DNA from: Methylothermaceae bacterium
GTDB lineage: Bacteria > Pseudomonadota > Gammaproteobacteria > Methylococcales > Methylothermaceae
Length of the DNA stretch: 6,298 nt
Assembly (NCBI GenBank): GCA_027024125.1
Contig: JALVSV010000135.1
Location: 1 to 6,298, forward strand
Reading direction: 5' to 3'
Shown: one piece after another, positions 1 through 6,183 of the stretch
Numbering within the stretch: position 1 is the stretch's first letter
Layout of the letters: the number at the start of each line of letters is the position of its first letter
Program-made: the position numbers and the translations under genes
Notes under the pieces: model-generated
What the model was told of the DNA's origin: nothing
The model's database searches: none
Seen by the model: the letters and a program-made list of their open reading frames with translations, nothing else

Positions 1-1
1 C

Positions 2-232
2 GACGCCAACGAGCTGATGAAGCCGATCCACGACCGGATGCCGGTGATCCTGCCGCCTGATGATTGGAAGACCTGGCTGGATCCTGGTTATTGCGATACC
101 GTCGCGCTCAAGTCATTGCTTCGGCCTTATCCTTCTGAGGAGATGGCCGCTTGGCCGGTCGGAACCCTGGTGAACAATCCCAGGAATGATACGCCGTCGT
201 GCATCGAGGCTGTGGAGTCAGTAGCGGGTTGA
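2..232 (+). CDS. SRAP (YedK/HMCES-type) protein, C-terminal fragment
   Basis: This is the 3' end of a gene whose start lies left of the window. The frame is already open at base 2 (reads D-A-N-E-L-M) and closes with TGA at 230-232. The protein matches the C-terminal part of the SRAP family (E. coli YedK, human HMCES), which forms a covalent thiazolidine crosslink with abasic sites in single-stranded DNA and so shields them. Visible signatures are PIHDRMPVIL, whose His (codon 29-31) corresponds to the conserved active-site His of YedK, then DW..WLDP and a terminal VNNPRND-TPSCIE block. The catalytic Cys2, Asn and Glu would lie outside the window. An internal ATG at 17 is not the real start, because homology continues upstream of it. 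The family call is firm; whether the whole gene is intact cannot be judged here. Confidence 0.9.
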   Translation, partial: DANELMKPIHDRMPVILPPDDWKTWLDPGYCDTVALKSLLRPYPSEEMAAWPVGTLVNNPRNDTPSCIEAVESVAG

Positions 233-410
233 GATACGTGGGTATTGGCGTTGTGCTCAGAAAGCGGTTGCAGGCAAAAAAGAGAGCACCGATTTCCTGA
301 TCAGGGGAGGGCGCGGATGACAGCTGGCAGGAGCCATCACTTGATCCTTTCCCTGATGCCGTAGCGAGATATTAAGGAGATTTGTCCCCCTGGCCCTAGT
401 AATCTTGCAA
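233..410. other. Convergent intergenic gap, no gene seen
   Basis: These 178 bases separate the convergent SRAP and DUF6635-like genes. I find no credible ORF. A perfect 10-bp palindrome CCTGATCAGG sits at 296-305, and a widely spaced 6-bp inverted repeat (GTGCTC 253-258, GAGCAC 284-289) lies nearby. Neither is followed by a T-tract that would make a convincing terminator. The segment around 375-397 (AAGGAGATTTGTCCCC and onward) faintly resembles debris of REP-like repeats, but no second copy exists in the window. Confidence 0.4.
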
Positions 411-1409
411 TTATGTGGCGACAGCGGCGGCGGTCTTCAGCAGATCGAGCAGGTCGAACACCCGGGCGACATACTGGTCGTGGATTTTCAGCCTGCTTTT
501 CCCCTCCCCCCTGAGTTCATTTCCCAACCGGTCGATGAATTTTTCAAGCCGGCGGCGGTGTACCCCCGTGACCGCGAGCAGGGGGTCGGTGATCACCCCG
601 GCCAGGGTGGAAACGATAGCCAGGGCGGCCATCACCGCCCCGGTGGAGGCGACGATCAGTCCCGTGGATGCAGTCACCGGAAACACCGAATAGTACCATG
701 CGCCCAGGGTGGGGCCCAGCCAGAAGCTGGAAACCGCCATTTGGTGGGCGATCATTCCCGCCAGGGCGCTGCCTCCTGCGACAGCTCCCGGGGTCGCCTG
801 GTGGAACGCGGCATAACCCGTGGCCAGGGTGATGATACTGGTGGCCAGATCGGCCGCAGCGGTCCTGGCCATGGCCAGCTGGCTCAGGTTGTGCTCGAGA
901 GCCTCCCTGAACCCTGGAGTATCGATCTGGCGCCGGATGGCCTCCAGATAGCGTTCACAAATCTCTGCCAGTGAAGGTTCTGACAGGATCTCGGTCAGCA
1001 GGGCGTCCTTTTTTGATTCCCGCTCTCCATCGCGGTAGGGAAGCTCCAGCAGTTCGGTGTAGATCAGCCATTTGACCTCCCGCTGAACGTCGGTCTCAAA
1101 TCCCTTGGGCAGCTTTTCCAGCCGATCGGCCAGTTTCTCCGCCCCCAGTTTCCGTCCCAGACTCGCCAGCGCCTGGGCCCCCAGTGAGGGAATCGCCCAG
1201 ACGATATTGAGCGGCGCCCGGTAGAGGTCCTTGCCCAGCGCCTTGCGATGCAGTTTCAGGGCACCCTGTACGGAGAAGTATTGGTCCACGAATTCAGGCA
1301 CCCTGGCCTTGCGGGACTGGATATAGCGTTCGATGCCCCGGGAGACCGCGGTTTCGACCAGTTCGGATTCAGTGGTTGAAAGCATAAGGCTTATGGTCCG
1401 CGTAGTCAT
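411..1409 (-). CDS. Hypothetical protein, DUF6635-like, probably membrane-associated
   Basis: This 332-residue protein has no function I can assign. Its N-terminal half is helical and charged (for example RGIERYIQSRKARVPEFV at about 25-41, then a FSVQGALKLHRKALG-DL-RAPLN stretch near 45-68), a pattern I associate, from memory only, with DUF6635. Residues about 183-225 are Ala/Gly-rich and hydrophobic. Residues about 244-275 form the strongest hydrophobic stretch and could hold one or two membrane helices. A basic, helical tail (HRRRLEKFIDRL, about 284-295) follows. There is no signal peptide or catalytic motif. The ATG at 1409 gives the longest frame but has only a weak upstream purine run (GAGTGAGAC). 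A second ATG at codon 9 (base 1385) is a possible alternative. The gene diverges from the FNT gene and converges on the SRAP gene, so it looks monocistronic. Confidence 0.8.
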   Translation of the reverse strand: MTTRTISLMLSTTESELVETAVSRGIERYIQSRKARVPEFVDQYFSVQGALKLHRKALGKDLYRAPLNIVWAIPSLGAQALASLGRKLGAEKLADRLEKLPKGFETDVQREVKWLIYTELLELPYRDGERESKKDALLTEILSEPSLAEICERYLEAIRRQIDTPGFREALEHNLSQLAMARTAAADLATSIITLATGYAAFHQATPGAVAGGSALAGMIAHQMAVSSFWLGPTLGAWYYSVFPVTASTGLIVASTGAVMAALAIVSTLAGVITDPLLAVTGVHRRRLEKFIDRLGNELRGEGKSRLKIHDQYVARVFDLLDLLKTAAAVAT

Positions 1410-1418
1410 GTCTCACTC

Positions 1419-1447
1419 ATGCTACAGATGGAACTATGCACGATCAA
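1419..1447 (-). promoter_or_regulatory. Possible sigma-70 promoter of the DUF6635-like gene
   Basis: On the minus strand, TTGATC (plus 1442-1447) and TAGCAT (plus 1419-1424) are separated by exactly 17 bases. Each matches four of six consensus positions. Transcription would begin only a few bases before the ATG at 1409, implying a leaderless message or use of the downstream ATG at 1385. Such partial matches are common by chance, so this is tentative. Confidence 0.25.
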
Positions 1448-1453
1448 AGTGAT
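1437..1453 (+). promoter_or_regulatory. Weak second NtrC-like dyad
   Basis: TGCACG-ATCAA-AGTGAT has the 6-5-6 layout of NtrC sites (TGCACY-N5-RGTGCA). The left half matches five of six positions and the right half four of six. It would be centred about 209 bp upstream of the predicted sigma-54 start. It overlaps the possible -35 box of the divergent gene, so bound protein there could also affect that gene. This is inference from a modest match. Confidence 0.25.
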
Positions 1454-1545
1454 GAAACGGACTCCCCTGGCGTTGTGAGAGGATAGTCTCATCTTATGTT
1501 CTTTACGAGCTGCACGAAGTGAAAATGATGCGTTATGGGTCCCCT

Positions 1546-1562
1546 TGCACCAAGCTTGGGCA
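1546..1562 (+). promoter_or_regulatory. Candidate NtrC-type enhancer site
   Basis: TGCACC-AAGCT-TGGGCA fits the 17-bp NtrC recognition layout (TGCACC-N5-GGTGCA) with a perfect left half and four of six positions in the right half. The outer bases extend the symmetry to TTGC...GCAA (1545-1563). Its centre lies about 100 bp upstream of the start predicted from the sigma-54 promoter, the usual place for an enhancer-binding protein. The site is seen directly; that NtrC rather than another sigma-54 activator binds it is inferred. Confidence 0.55.
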
Positions 1563-1627
1563 ACCGCAGTTCAAGTGAAAACAAGTGTCAACGAGGGATG
1601 TCCATATCATTGGATGATCTCAAATAA

Positions 1628-1643
1628 TGGCATGTGGATTGCT
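1628..1643 (+). promoter_or_regulatory. Sigma-54 (RpoN) -24/-12 promoter of the FNT operon
   Basis: TGGCATG-TGGA-TTGCT matches the RpoN consensus TGGCACG-N4-TTGCW at 11 of the 12 specified positions. The invariant GG (1629-1630) and GC (1641-1642) are separated by the required 10 bases. Transcription should start near 1654, giving a leader of about 31 bases before the ATG at 1685. An NtrC-like dyad lies at the expected enhancer distance. Sigma-54 control fits an uptake gene for an inorganic nitrogen source. Confidence 0.8.
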
Positions 1644-1674
1644 ACTAAAACAAGTTAGTCAATCACAATTCCAC

Positions 1675-1678
1675 GGAG
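1675..1678 (+). promoter_or_regulatory. Ribosome binding site of the FNT gene
   Basis: GGAG lies six bases before the ATG at 1685 and supports that start. The N-terminal sequence that follows aligns well with other FNT proteins. Confidence 0.7.
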
Positions 1679-1684
1679 TTCTTT

Positions 1685-2533
1685 ATGTCGTATTTACAGC
1701 CAGCTGAATTTGTCACCAAGATGGTCGATGCCGGTGAGTCCAAAATCTACATGTCCACACGTGACACGTTGATTCGGGCCTTCATGGCTGGAGCCATCCT
1801 CAATCTTGCGGTGGTGTTCGCCATTACCATCACCGTCAAAACCGGAGCTGCCCTGGTCGGTGCCCTTCTGTTTCCGGTTGGTTTTACCATGTTGTACTTG
1901 TTGGGCTACGATTTGTTGACCGGGGTGTTCATGCTCACGCCACTGGCCCTCATGGACAAAAGGCCAGGCGTGACCCCCAAGGAGATTCTGCGGAACTGGG
2001 GCTTGGTCTTCGTGGGGAATTTTGCCGGGTCGCTGACCGTAGCCTTCATCATCGCCGTCGTTTTTACCTATGGGTTCTCCACCGACCCCGGGGTGGTTGG
2101 GGACAAAATCGCCGGAATCGGTGAAGCACGTACCCTGGGATATGCCAAATACGGCTTGGCGGGATGGATAACTGTCTTCCTGCGTGGCATGTTGTGTAAT
2201 TGGATGGTGTCTACCGGTGTGGTGGGAGCCATGATTTCCACTGATGTGGTTGGCAAGGTCGTTGCCATGTGGATGCCGATCATGTTGTTCTTCTATCTGG
2301 GCTTTGAACACTCGGTGGTCAACATGTTCCTGTTTCCCTTCGCCATGATCATGGGCGGCAATTTTTCCATCGGCGATTATCTTCTCTGGAATGAGATCCC
2401 GACCGCACTTGGGAACCTGTGCGGAGGAATCGCCTTCACTGGTCTGACCCTGTACAGTACCCATGTGCGCACAGCTCCCAAACGTACCATTGCCCACCGC
2501 CCTACGGTTTCCCTGCAGGATCCACGGAAATGA
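1685..2533 (+). CDS. Formate/nitrite transporter (FNT) family channel, probably nitrite uptake
   Basis: This 282-residue inner-membrane protein has typical FNT length (FocA/NirC are about 270-285). FNT proteins are pentameric channels for small monovalent anions such as formate, nitrite or hydrosulfide. About six hydrophobic segments are visible (roughly 31-51, 55-80, 104-128, 158-182, 192-222, 238-258). The helix-breaking segment GYDLLTGVFML (74-84) corresponds to the Omega-loop region, with Asp where many relatives have Glu. The CNWMVSTG motif holds Asn172, and GFEHSVVNM holds the central pore His209. Both fall at the same numbers as I recall for E. coli FocA. The C-terminal tail is short and basic. 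The gene has its own sigma-54 promoter and lies 52 bases ahead of the kinase/phosphatase gene, with no terminator between. Nitrite is the favoured substrate from this context; formate or hydrosulfide cannot be excluded from sequence. Confidence 0.93.
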   Translation: MSYLQPAEFVTKMVDAGESKIYMSTRDTLIRAFMAGAILNLAVVFAITITVKTGAALVGALLFPVGFTMLYLLGYDLLTGVFMLTPLALMDKRPGVTPKEILRNWGLVFVGNFAGSLTVAFIIAVVFTYGFSTDPGVVGDKIAGIGEARTLGYAKYGLAGWITVFLRGMLCNWMVSTGVVGAMISTDVVGKVVAMWMPIMLFFYLGFEHSVVNMFLFPFAMIMGGNFSIGDYLLWNEIPTALGNLCGGIAFTGLTLYSTHVRTAPKRTIAHRPTVSLQDPRK

Positions 2534-2585
2534 AACCAGCTTCCCGCAATCCCCTTCCCGGGACTCTTCCTTTGGAAAACCTGGC

Positions 2586-4364
2586 ATGTTGAGGATTGCA
2601 GCGGGGCAACATTCACATAAGGGGCGTAAGGAAACCAATCAGGATTTTCATGGCCTTTATATCCCCAAAGTACAGAGGCTAAACTCCAAGGGCATCGCTG
2701 TCGCCCTGGCGGACGGGATCAGCAGCAGTTCGGTCAGTCAGGAGGCCAGCCAAATTGCAGTCAATGCATTCCTGTCCGACTATTATTGCACCCCTGAGTC
2801 GTGGCCGGTCAAGAAGGCCGTTCAGCGCGTTCTCCAGGCAATCAACTCCTGGCTGTTCGCCCAGACCCGGGCCTGCCGTTCCGATCCCGAAAGAGGTTAT
2901 GTCTGCACCTTCAGTGCCATCGTTTTCAAAGGCTGCAGAGCTCACCTGTTTCATGTGGGAGACACCCGTGTTTACCGGCTGAGTGCAAGTGCAATGGAAC
3001 AGCTGACGGAAGATCATCGCTTCCAGAATTACCTGAGCCGGGCGATGGGAATGGATCAGGCTGTCGAAATCGATTATCTCAGCCTGCCTCTGGAGTCAGG
3101 AGACACCTTTGTATTGGCGACGGATGGTATTTACGAATTCGTTTCCGAACGCTTCATCGTCGACACTATCCATGCCTATTCTCAGGATCTTCAATTGGCA
3201 GCCCAACTGATTGTAGACAAAGCCTTTGCCCAAGGGAGCGACGACAACCTGACGATACAGATCCTGCGTATCGAGACTCTCCCGGACCAGGAGCTCGGCG
3301 AACTCGAAAGCGAGGTGACCTCGTTGCCCCTGCCACCCGCATTGGAGGCAGGGATGGTGTTCGACGGATATCGGATAGTCCGCCCGCTGCATGTCGGTTA
3401 CAGGAGCCACGTCCATCTCGCTATGGACCGTGAGTCCGGGGATCAGGTCGTCATCAAGACGCCTTCAGTGGAGCAGCACGGAAACCGGGCCTGTCTGGAA
3501 AGATTCCTCATGGAGGAGTGGATTGCCAGGAGAATCGACAATCCTCATGTGGTGAAATCTTACGCGCCGGGTCGAAAACGCAACTACCTCTATACCGCCT
3601 TCGAGTACATCGAAGGCCAGACCCTCGCGCAGTGGATGAGGGACAATCCTGAACCGGAGTTACGAACAGTGCGGGAGATCATCAATCAGATCGCCAGAGG
3701 GCTCCAGGTTTTTCATCGACTGGAAATGATCCATCAGGATCTTCGCCCGGCGAATCTGATGATCGACGGTACGGGAACGATCAAAATAATCGATTTCGGT
3801 TCGGTTCAAGTTGCCGGACTCATGGAAATGGGGCTGTCAGAGGTTCCTGCTGCCATTCTGGGAACGGAGCAATATTCGGCTCCCGAATATTTTCTAGGCG
3901 AGGTGGGTTCGGCCCAGTCCGACCTCTACTCGCTGGGTGTGATCACTTATCAGTTGCTGACAGGCCGGCTACCCTATGGCACCAAGGTACCCAAGTGCCG
4001 AACCCGGGCAGCGCAGCGCAGATTGAAGTATCTACCTGCTGCGTCCGAAGACAAAAGCATTCCGGTATGGGTCGACGAGGCCATCCGTAAAGCCGTGCAT
4101 CCCAATCCCTGGATGCGCTATCAGGAAGTGTCCGAATTCGTGCATGACCTGCACTATCCCAACCCGGTATACCAAAAGAAGCACAGACCCCTGGCGGAAC
4201 GGGACCCGGTGCTGTTCTGGAAGATGGTTTCACTTGTCTTGACTGTGCTTCTCCTTGGATTGGCAGCAGTGATATACCTCAAGGAGATGCCCGGCGGGTC
4301 GGAGGTGCCAGGTAAGGCGATGGTGTACGAGCCTGACGGTGAGGGAAACGGAAGTCCAAGGTAA
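2586..4364 (+). CDS. Bifunctional PP2C phosphatase / Ser-Thr kinase with C-terminal membrane anchor
   Basis: This 592-residue protein joins two opposing enzymes. Residues 1-228 are a PP2C-type phosphatase with metal-ligand motifs NQD (18-20), LADG (Asp43), VGDTR (Asp126), ATDG (Asp180) and DDN (219-221). After a short acidic linker, residues about 260-525 form a Hanks-type kinase. It has the VVIK lysine (Lys291), probable helix-C Glu311, catalytic HQDLRPAN (383-390, Asp385), DFG (403-405) and APE (432-434). The glycine-rich loop is degenerate: only Gly271 remains. A single membrane helix spans about 547-565, leaving a 27-residue acidic tail, so the enzymes should face the cytoplasm. The ATG at 2586 is chosen because the phosphatase fold begins at once (LRIAAGQHS) and GGAAAA lies six bases upstream. 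An ATG at 2463 would add 41 unrelated residues inside the FNT gene. Similar fusions beside nitrate/nitrite assimilation genes suggest control of nitrogen uptake; the target is unknown. Confidence 0.92.
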   Translation: MLRIAAGQHSHKGRKETNQDFHGLYIPKVQRLNSKGIAVALADGISSSSVSQEASQIAVNAFLSDYYCTPESWPVKKAVQRVLQAINSWLFAQTRACRSDPERGYVCTFSAIVFKGCRAHLFHVGDTRVYRLSASAMEQLTEDHRFQNYLSRAMGMDQAVEIDYLSLPLESGDTFVLATDGIYEFVSERFIVDTIHAYSQDLQLAAQLIVDKAFAQGSDDNLTIQILRIETLPDQELGELESEVTSLPLPPALEAGMVFDGYRIVRPLHVGYRSHVHLAMDRESGDQVVIKTPSVEQHGNRACLERFLMEEWIARRIDNPHVVKSYAPGRKRNYLYTAFEYIEGQTLAQWMRDNPEPELRTVREIINQIARGLQVFHRLEMIHQDLRPANLMIDGTGTIKIIDFGSVQVAGLMEMGLSEVPAAILGTEQYSAPEYFLGEVGSAQSDLYSLGVITYQLLTGRLPYGTKVPKCRTRAAQRRLKYLPAASEDKSIPVWVDEAIRKAVHPNPWMRYQEVSEFVHDLHYPNPVYQKKHRPLAERDPVLFWKMVSLVLTVLLLGLAAVIYLKEMPGGSEVPGKAMVYEPDGEGNGSPR

Positions 4365-4395
4365 AGGTATTTGGATCACCCCCCTGTTTGTTCTG
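4365..4395. other. Short convergent gap without a visible terminator
   Basis: Only 31 bases separate the stop codons of the rightward kinase/phosphatase gene and the leftward diguanylate cyclase gene. I see no stem-loop and no T-tract on either strand. Transcripts may read into each other's 3' ends, or termination may be Rho-dependent. Confidence 0.5.
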
Positions 4396-5313
4396 TCAGG
4401 CACATTTCACGCAATTGCGTTGTTCCTGTTTTGCCAAATAGAGCATCTTGTCTGCTTGTTGGAACAGTTCGGAAGAGAGCATATCCTTTTCGGGAGTCAT
4501 GGTGCTCACACCTGCACTGACGGTAACCACATCGTCTACAGCGGAAGTTTTGTGAGGGATCTCCAATTCACAGATTGCCTGCCGTACTCTTTCTGCGATT
4601 GTGAATGCATCCTCCCGGTTGGTGCCAGGTAACAGGATGACGAATTCCTCTCCGCCATAGCGGGCGCATAGATCGGTGGAACGCGAGGCGAAACCCTGTA
4701 GTGTTTCGGCGATCTTCTGCAGGCAACGGTCGCCTTCGAAATGCCCGTAATGATCATTGAATTCCTTGAAATGGTCGATATCAACGATAATCAATGAGAT
4801 GTGAGTGCCGTTTCGCTGGGCGCATGACCATTCCCTGTTCAGTGCAGTGTCATACATACGCCGGTTGGCGATACCGGTGAGCCCATCCAGCATGGAAATA
4901 CGCTCGAGTTTCCTGTTGGCTTCGACCAGCTGGCTCTCCAGCTTCTTTCGCTCCGAGATGTCGAACATGAAGCCGATCAGTGTTGTGGTGACGCCATCTT
5001 TCCGGATCACGTGGACGACATCCCGGATCCAGACATAGTCGCCATTTTTGCTGAGTGCGAGATAATCCGCCTCATGGTCGATGCCGTTTTCAGATTGTGT
5101 CACACAAAAATTTACCACCGATTCCCGGAAGTCGGGGTGAATTCTGTCCATCCAGTCCTGCGCCGATTTCCAGCTGTCAGGGGGCCACCCCAGCAGTTCT
5201 TCGATCTGCGGGCCGATATAGACGAATTCCTTGGTCGCCCAGTCGATCGCCCAGGGAATGGCTTTGGTCGATTCGAGTAAGGTCTTGTACATATCATCGT
5301 CTTTTCCTGGCAT
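4396..5313 (-). CDS. PAS-GGDEF diguanylate cyclase
   Basis: This 305-residue soluble protein should make cyclic di-GMP from two GTP. Residues about 8-118 form a PAS domain with its PAC end: FVYIGPQIEELLGW (30-43), then GDYVWIRD (91-98) and DISERKKLE (118-126). A short coiled coil (about 119-140) links it to the GGDEF domain, which starts at DGLTGIANRR (143-152). The metal-binding stretch is VDIDHFKEFNDHYGH (177-191). The active-site signature GGEEF (220-224) is intact. An RSTD inhibitory I-site (211-214) stands exactly five residues before it, so feedback inhibition by product is expected. There is no EAL domain, membrane helix or signal peptide. The ATG at 5313 is supported by GAGGAG seven bases upstream. 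The gene lies 27 bases after the cupin-like gene and is probably cotranscribed with it. The PAS ligand cannot be read from the sequence. Confidence 0.95.
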   Translation of the reverse strand: MPGKDDDMYKTLLESTKAIPWAIDWATKEFVYIGPQIEELLGWPPDSWKSAQDWMDRIHPDFRESVVNFCVTQSENGIDHEADYLALSKNGDYVWIRDVVHVIRKDGVTTTLIGFMFDISERKKLESQLVEANRKLERISMLDGLTGIANRRMYDTALNREWSCAQRNGTHISLIIVDIDHFKEFNDHYGHFEGDRCLQKIAETLQGFASRSTDLCARYGGEEFVILLPGTNREDAFTIAERVRQAICELEIPHKTSAVDDVVTVSAGVSTMTPEKDMLSSELFQQADKMLYLAKQEQRNCVKCA

Positions 5314-5320
5314 GTCTTAG

Positions 5321-5326
5321 CTCCTC
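5321..5326 (-). promoter_or_regulatory. Strong ribosome binding site of the diguanylate cyclase gene
   Basis: On the minus strand GAGGAG lies seven bases before the ATG at 5313, inside the 27-base gap after the upstream gene's stop. It fixes the start and argues for translation of both genes from one message. Confidence 0.8.
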
Positions 5327-5340
5327 GACTGGAAATCGGA

Positions 5341-6171
5341 TCAATCGTTCCATTGGGGGACGATCTCCCTGGCCATAGCCAAAGTTTTTTCACTATACAT
5401 CAGAACCGTATTGGCAGGACAGTAGGCGGAGTCGGCAACGGTAATGGCATATTCGCCAACCAGAGTCCCATCGCCATGAATGGTGTTGGAGGGGGTGTAA
5501 AGGGCATGCCCATACGGAATCTGAAAGGCCGTGAAATGATATTCGTGTTCGGCGGTCTTCTTGCCGATGACGATGTAGCCTCCACAGTCTTCAGAAAGAG
5601 GGATATGCACATGAGGAAAATCATGGGTCTCGACAAAGATACCACCGCCACCATGGCTTTGCATGAGGAAATCAGCCCGATACCTTTTGTTATAGGTATA
5701 GCGCATCAATGCGATCTCATAACGGCGCGAGGAAATGGCGAATTCACTTTGATTGTCAAGCAAGCGTAGTCCATAGTGCTTGACGTTGTCCCTGTCCGCC
5801 AGTACGGCTGGAATCCTGAAATCATCCGGTACCAGCAGAGCCCCCATGCCGCCAAAACTGTTGGCCGAGACCCCGTGGACCACCTGGATACCTCTTTCCA
5901 GGGCCTGTTGAGTATCGAGCCATTCAGCGATTATGGCTGCATAAGGGGTTTTCGTCTGTGCCGGGGTGACTGTCTGGTGATGTGAAAGGTCAAGTTTCCA
6001 GGTGGAAACGCCCTTGTCGATGAAGGCCACCAGCCCATGGGTGGTGAGTACCGGGTCATTTTTGTCTGCTTTCCCACCCTTGATTGCATAGCGTGTCAAT
6101 TGCACACTGTCAACCAACGCTTCCTCTATCAGGCTGGAAGATGCCGAGGTTATGTTTGTTTTGATTGCCAT
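5341..6171 (-). CDS. Uncharacterised protein with cupin-like C-terminal half
   Basis: I do not recognise this 276-residue family. No signal peptide or membrane helix is visible, so it should be cytoplasmic. The C-terminal half has features of a cupin barrel. A first motif around HVHIPLSE (His187, His189, Glu194) is followed by a beta-rich GGYIVIG stretch. A second motif, PYGHALYTPSNTIHGD (219-234), holds His222 and His232. Together these could bind a metal ion. Another striking block is HGGGGIFVETHDFPH (173-187). The N-terminal half has a conserved-looking VVHGVSANSFGGMGALLVP (97-115). The ATG at 6171 is preferred because GGAGA stands seven bases upstream; the frame stays open to a TTG at 6204, but that would place this site inside the gene. 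It leads a probable two-gene operon with the diguanylate cyclase. A metal-dependent enzyme or small-ligand sensor are both possible, and neither is proven. Confidence 0.85.
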   Translation of the reverse strand: MAIKTNITSASSSLIEEALVDSVQLTRYAIKGGKADKNDPVLTTHGLVAFIDKGVSTWKLDLSHHQTVTPAQTKTPYAAIIAEWLDTQQALERGIQVVHGVSANSFGGMGALLVPDDFRIPAVLADRDNVKHYGLRLLDNQSEFAISSRRYEIALMRYTYNKRYRADFLMQSHGGGGIFVETHDFPHVHIPLSEDCGGYIVIGKKTAEHEYHFTAFQIPYGHALYTPSNTIHGDGTLVGEYAITVADSAYCPANTVLMYSEKTLAMAREIVPQWND

Positions 6172-6178
6172 CTGAGAG

Positions 6179-6183
6179 TCTCC
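6179..6183 (-). promoter_or_regulatory. Ribosome binding site of the cupin-like gene
   Basis: On the minus strand GGAGA lies seven bases before the ATG at 6171. It decides the start in favour of this ATG over the in-frame TTG at 6204. Confidence 0.75.

Noticed and set aside
253..289. GTGCTC...GAGCAC inverted repeat as a terminator for the SRAP gene
   Set aside because: The arms are only six bases with a 25-base loop, and no T-tract follows on the plus strand.
405..974. Plus-strand open frame opposite the DUF6635-like gene
   Set aside because: Low-complexity Gly/Gln/Arg-rich translation with no recognisable motif. The minus-strand frame is longer and has helical and membrane patterns of a real protein.
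2463..2585. Upstream in-frame ATG that would lengthen the kinase/phosphatase by 41 residues
   Set aside because: The extension lies mostly inside the FNT coding region, looks unlike a phosphatase N-terminus, and the PP2C fold begins directly after the ATG at 2586.
1694..2638. Long open frame on the minus strand opposite the FNT gene
   Set aside because: Its translation is rich in His, Gly, Asp and Gln with no domain pattern, and it is antisense to a clear membrane channel gene. It is a codon-bias shadow.
2801..3433. Plus-strand open frame within the phosphatase region
   Set aside because: An out-of-frame shadow rich in Arg, Pro, Ser and Cys. The overlapping frame carries all the PP2C motifs.
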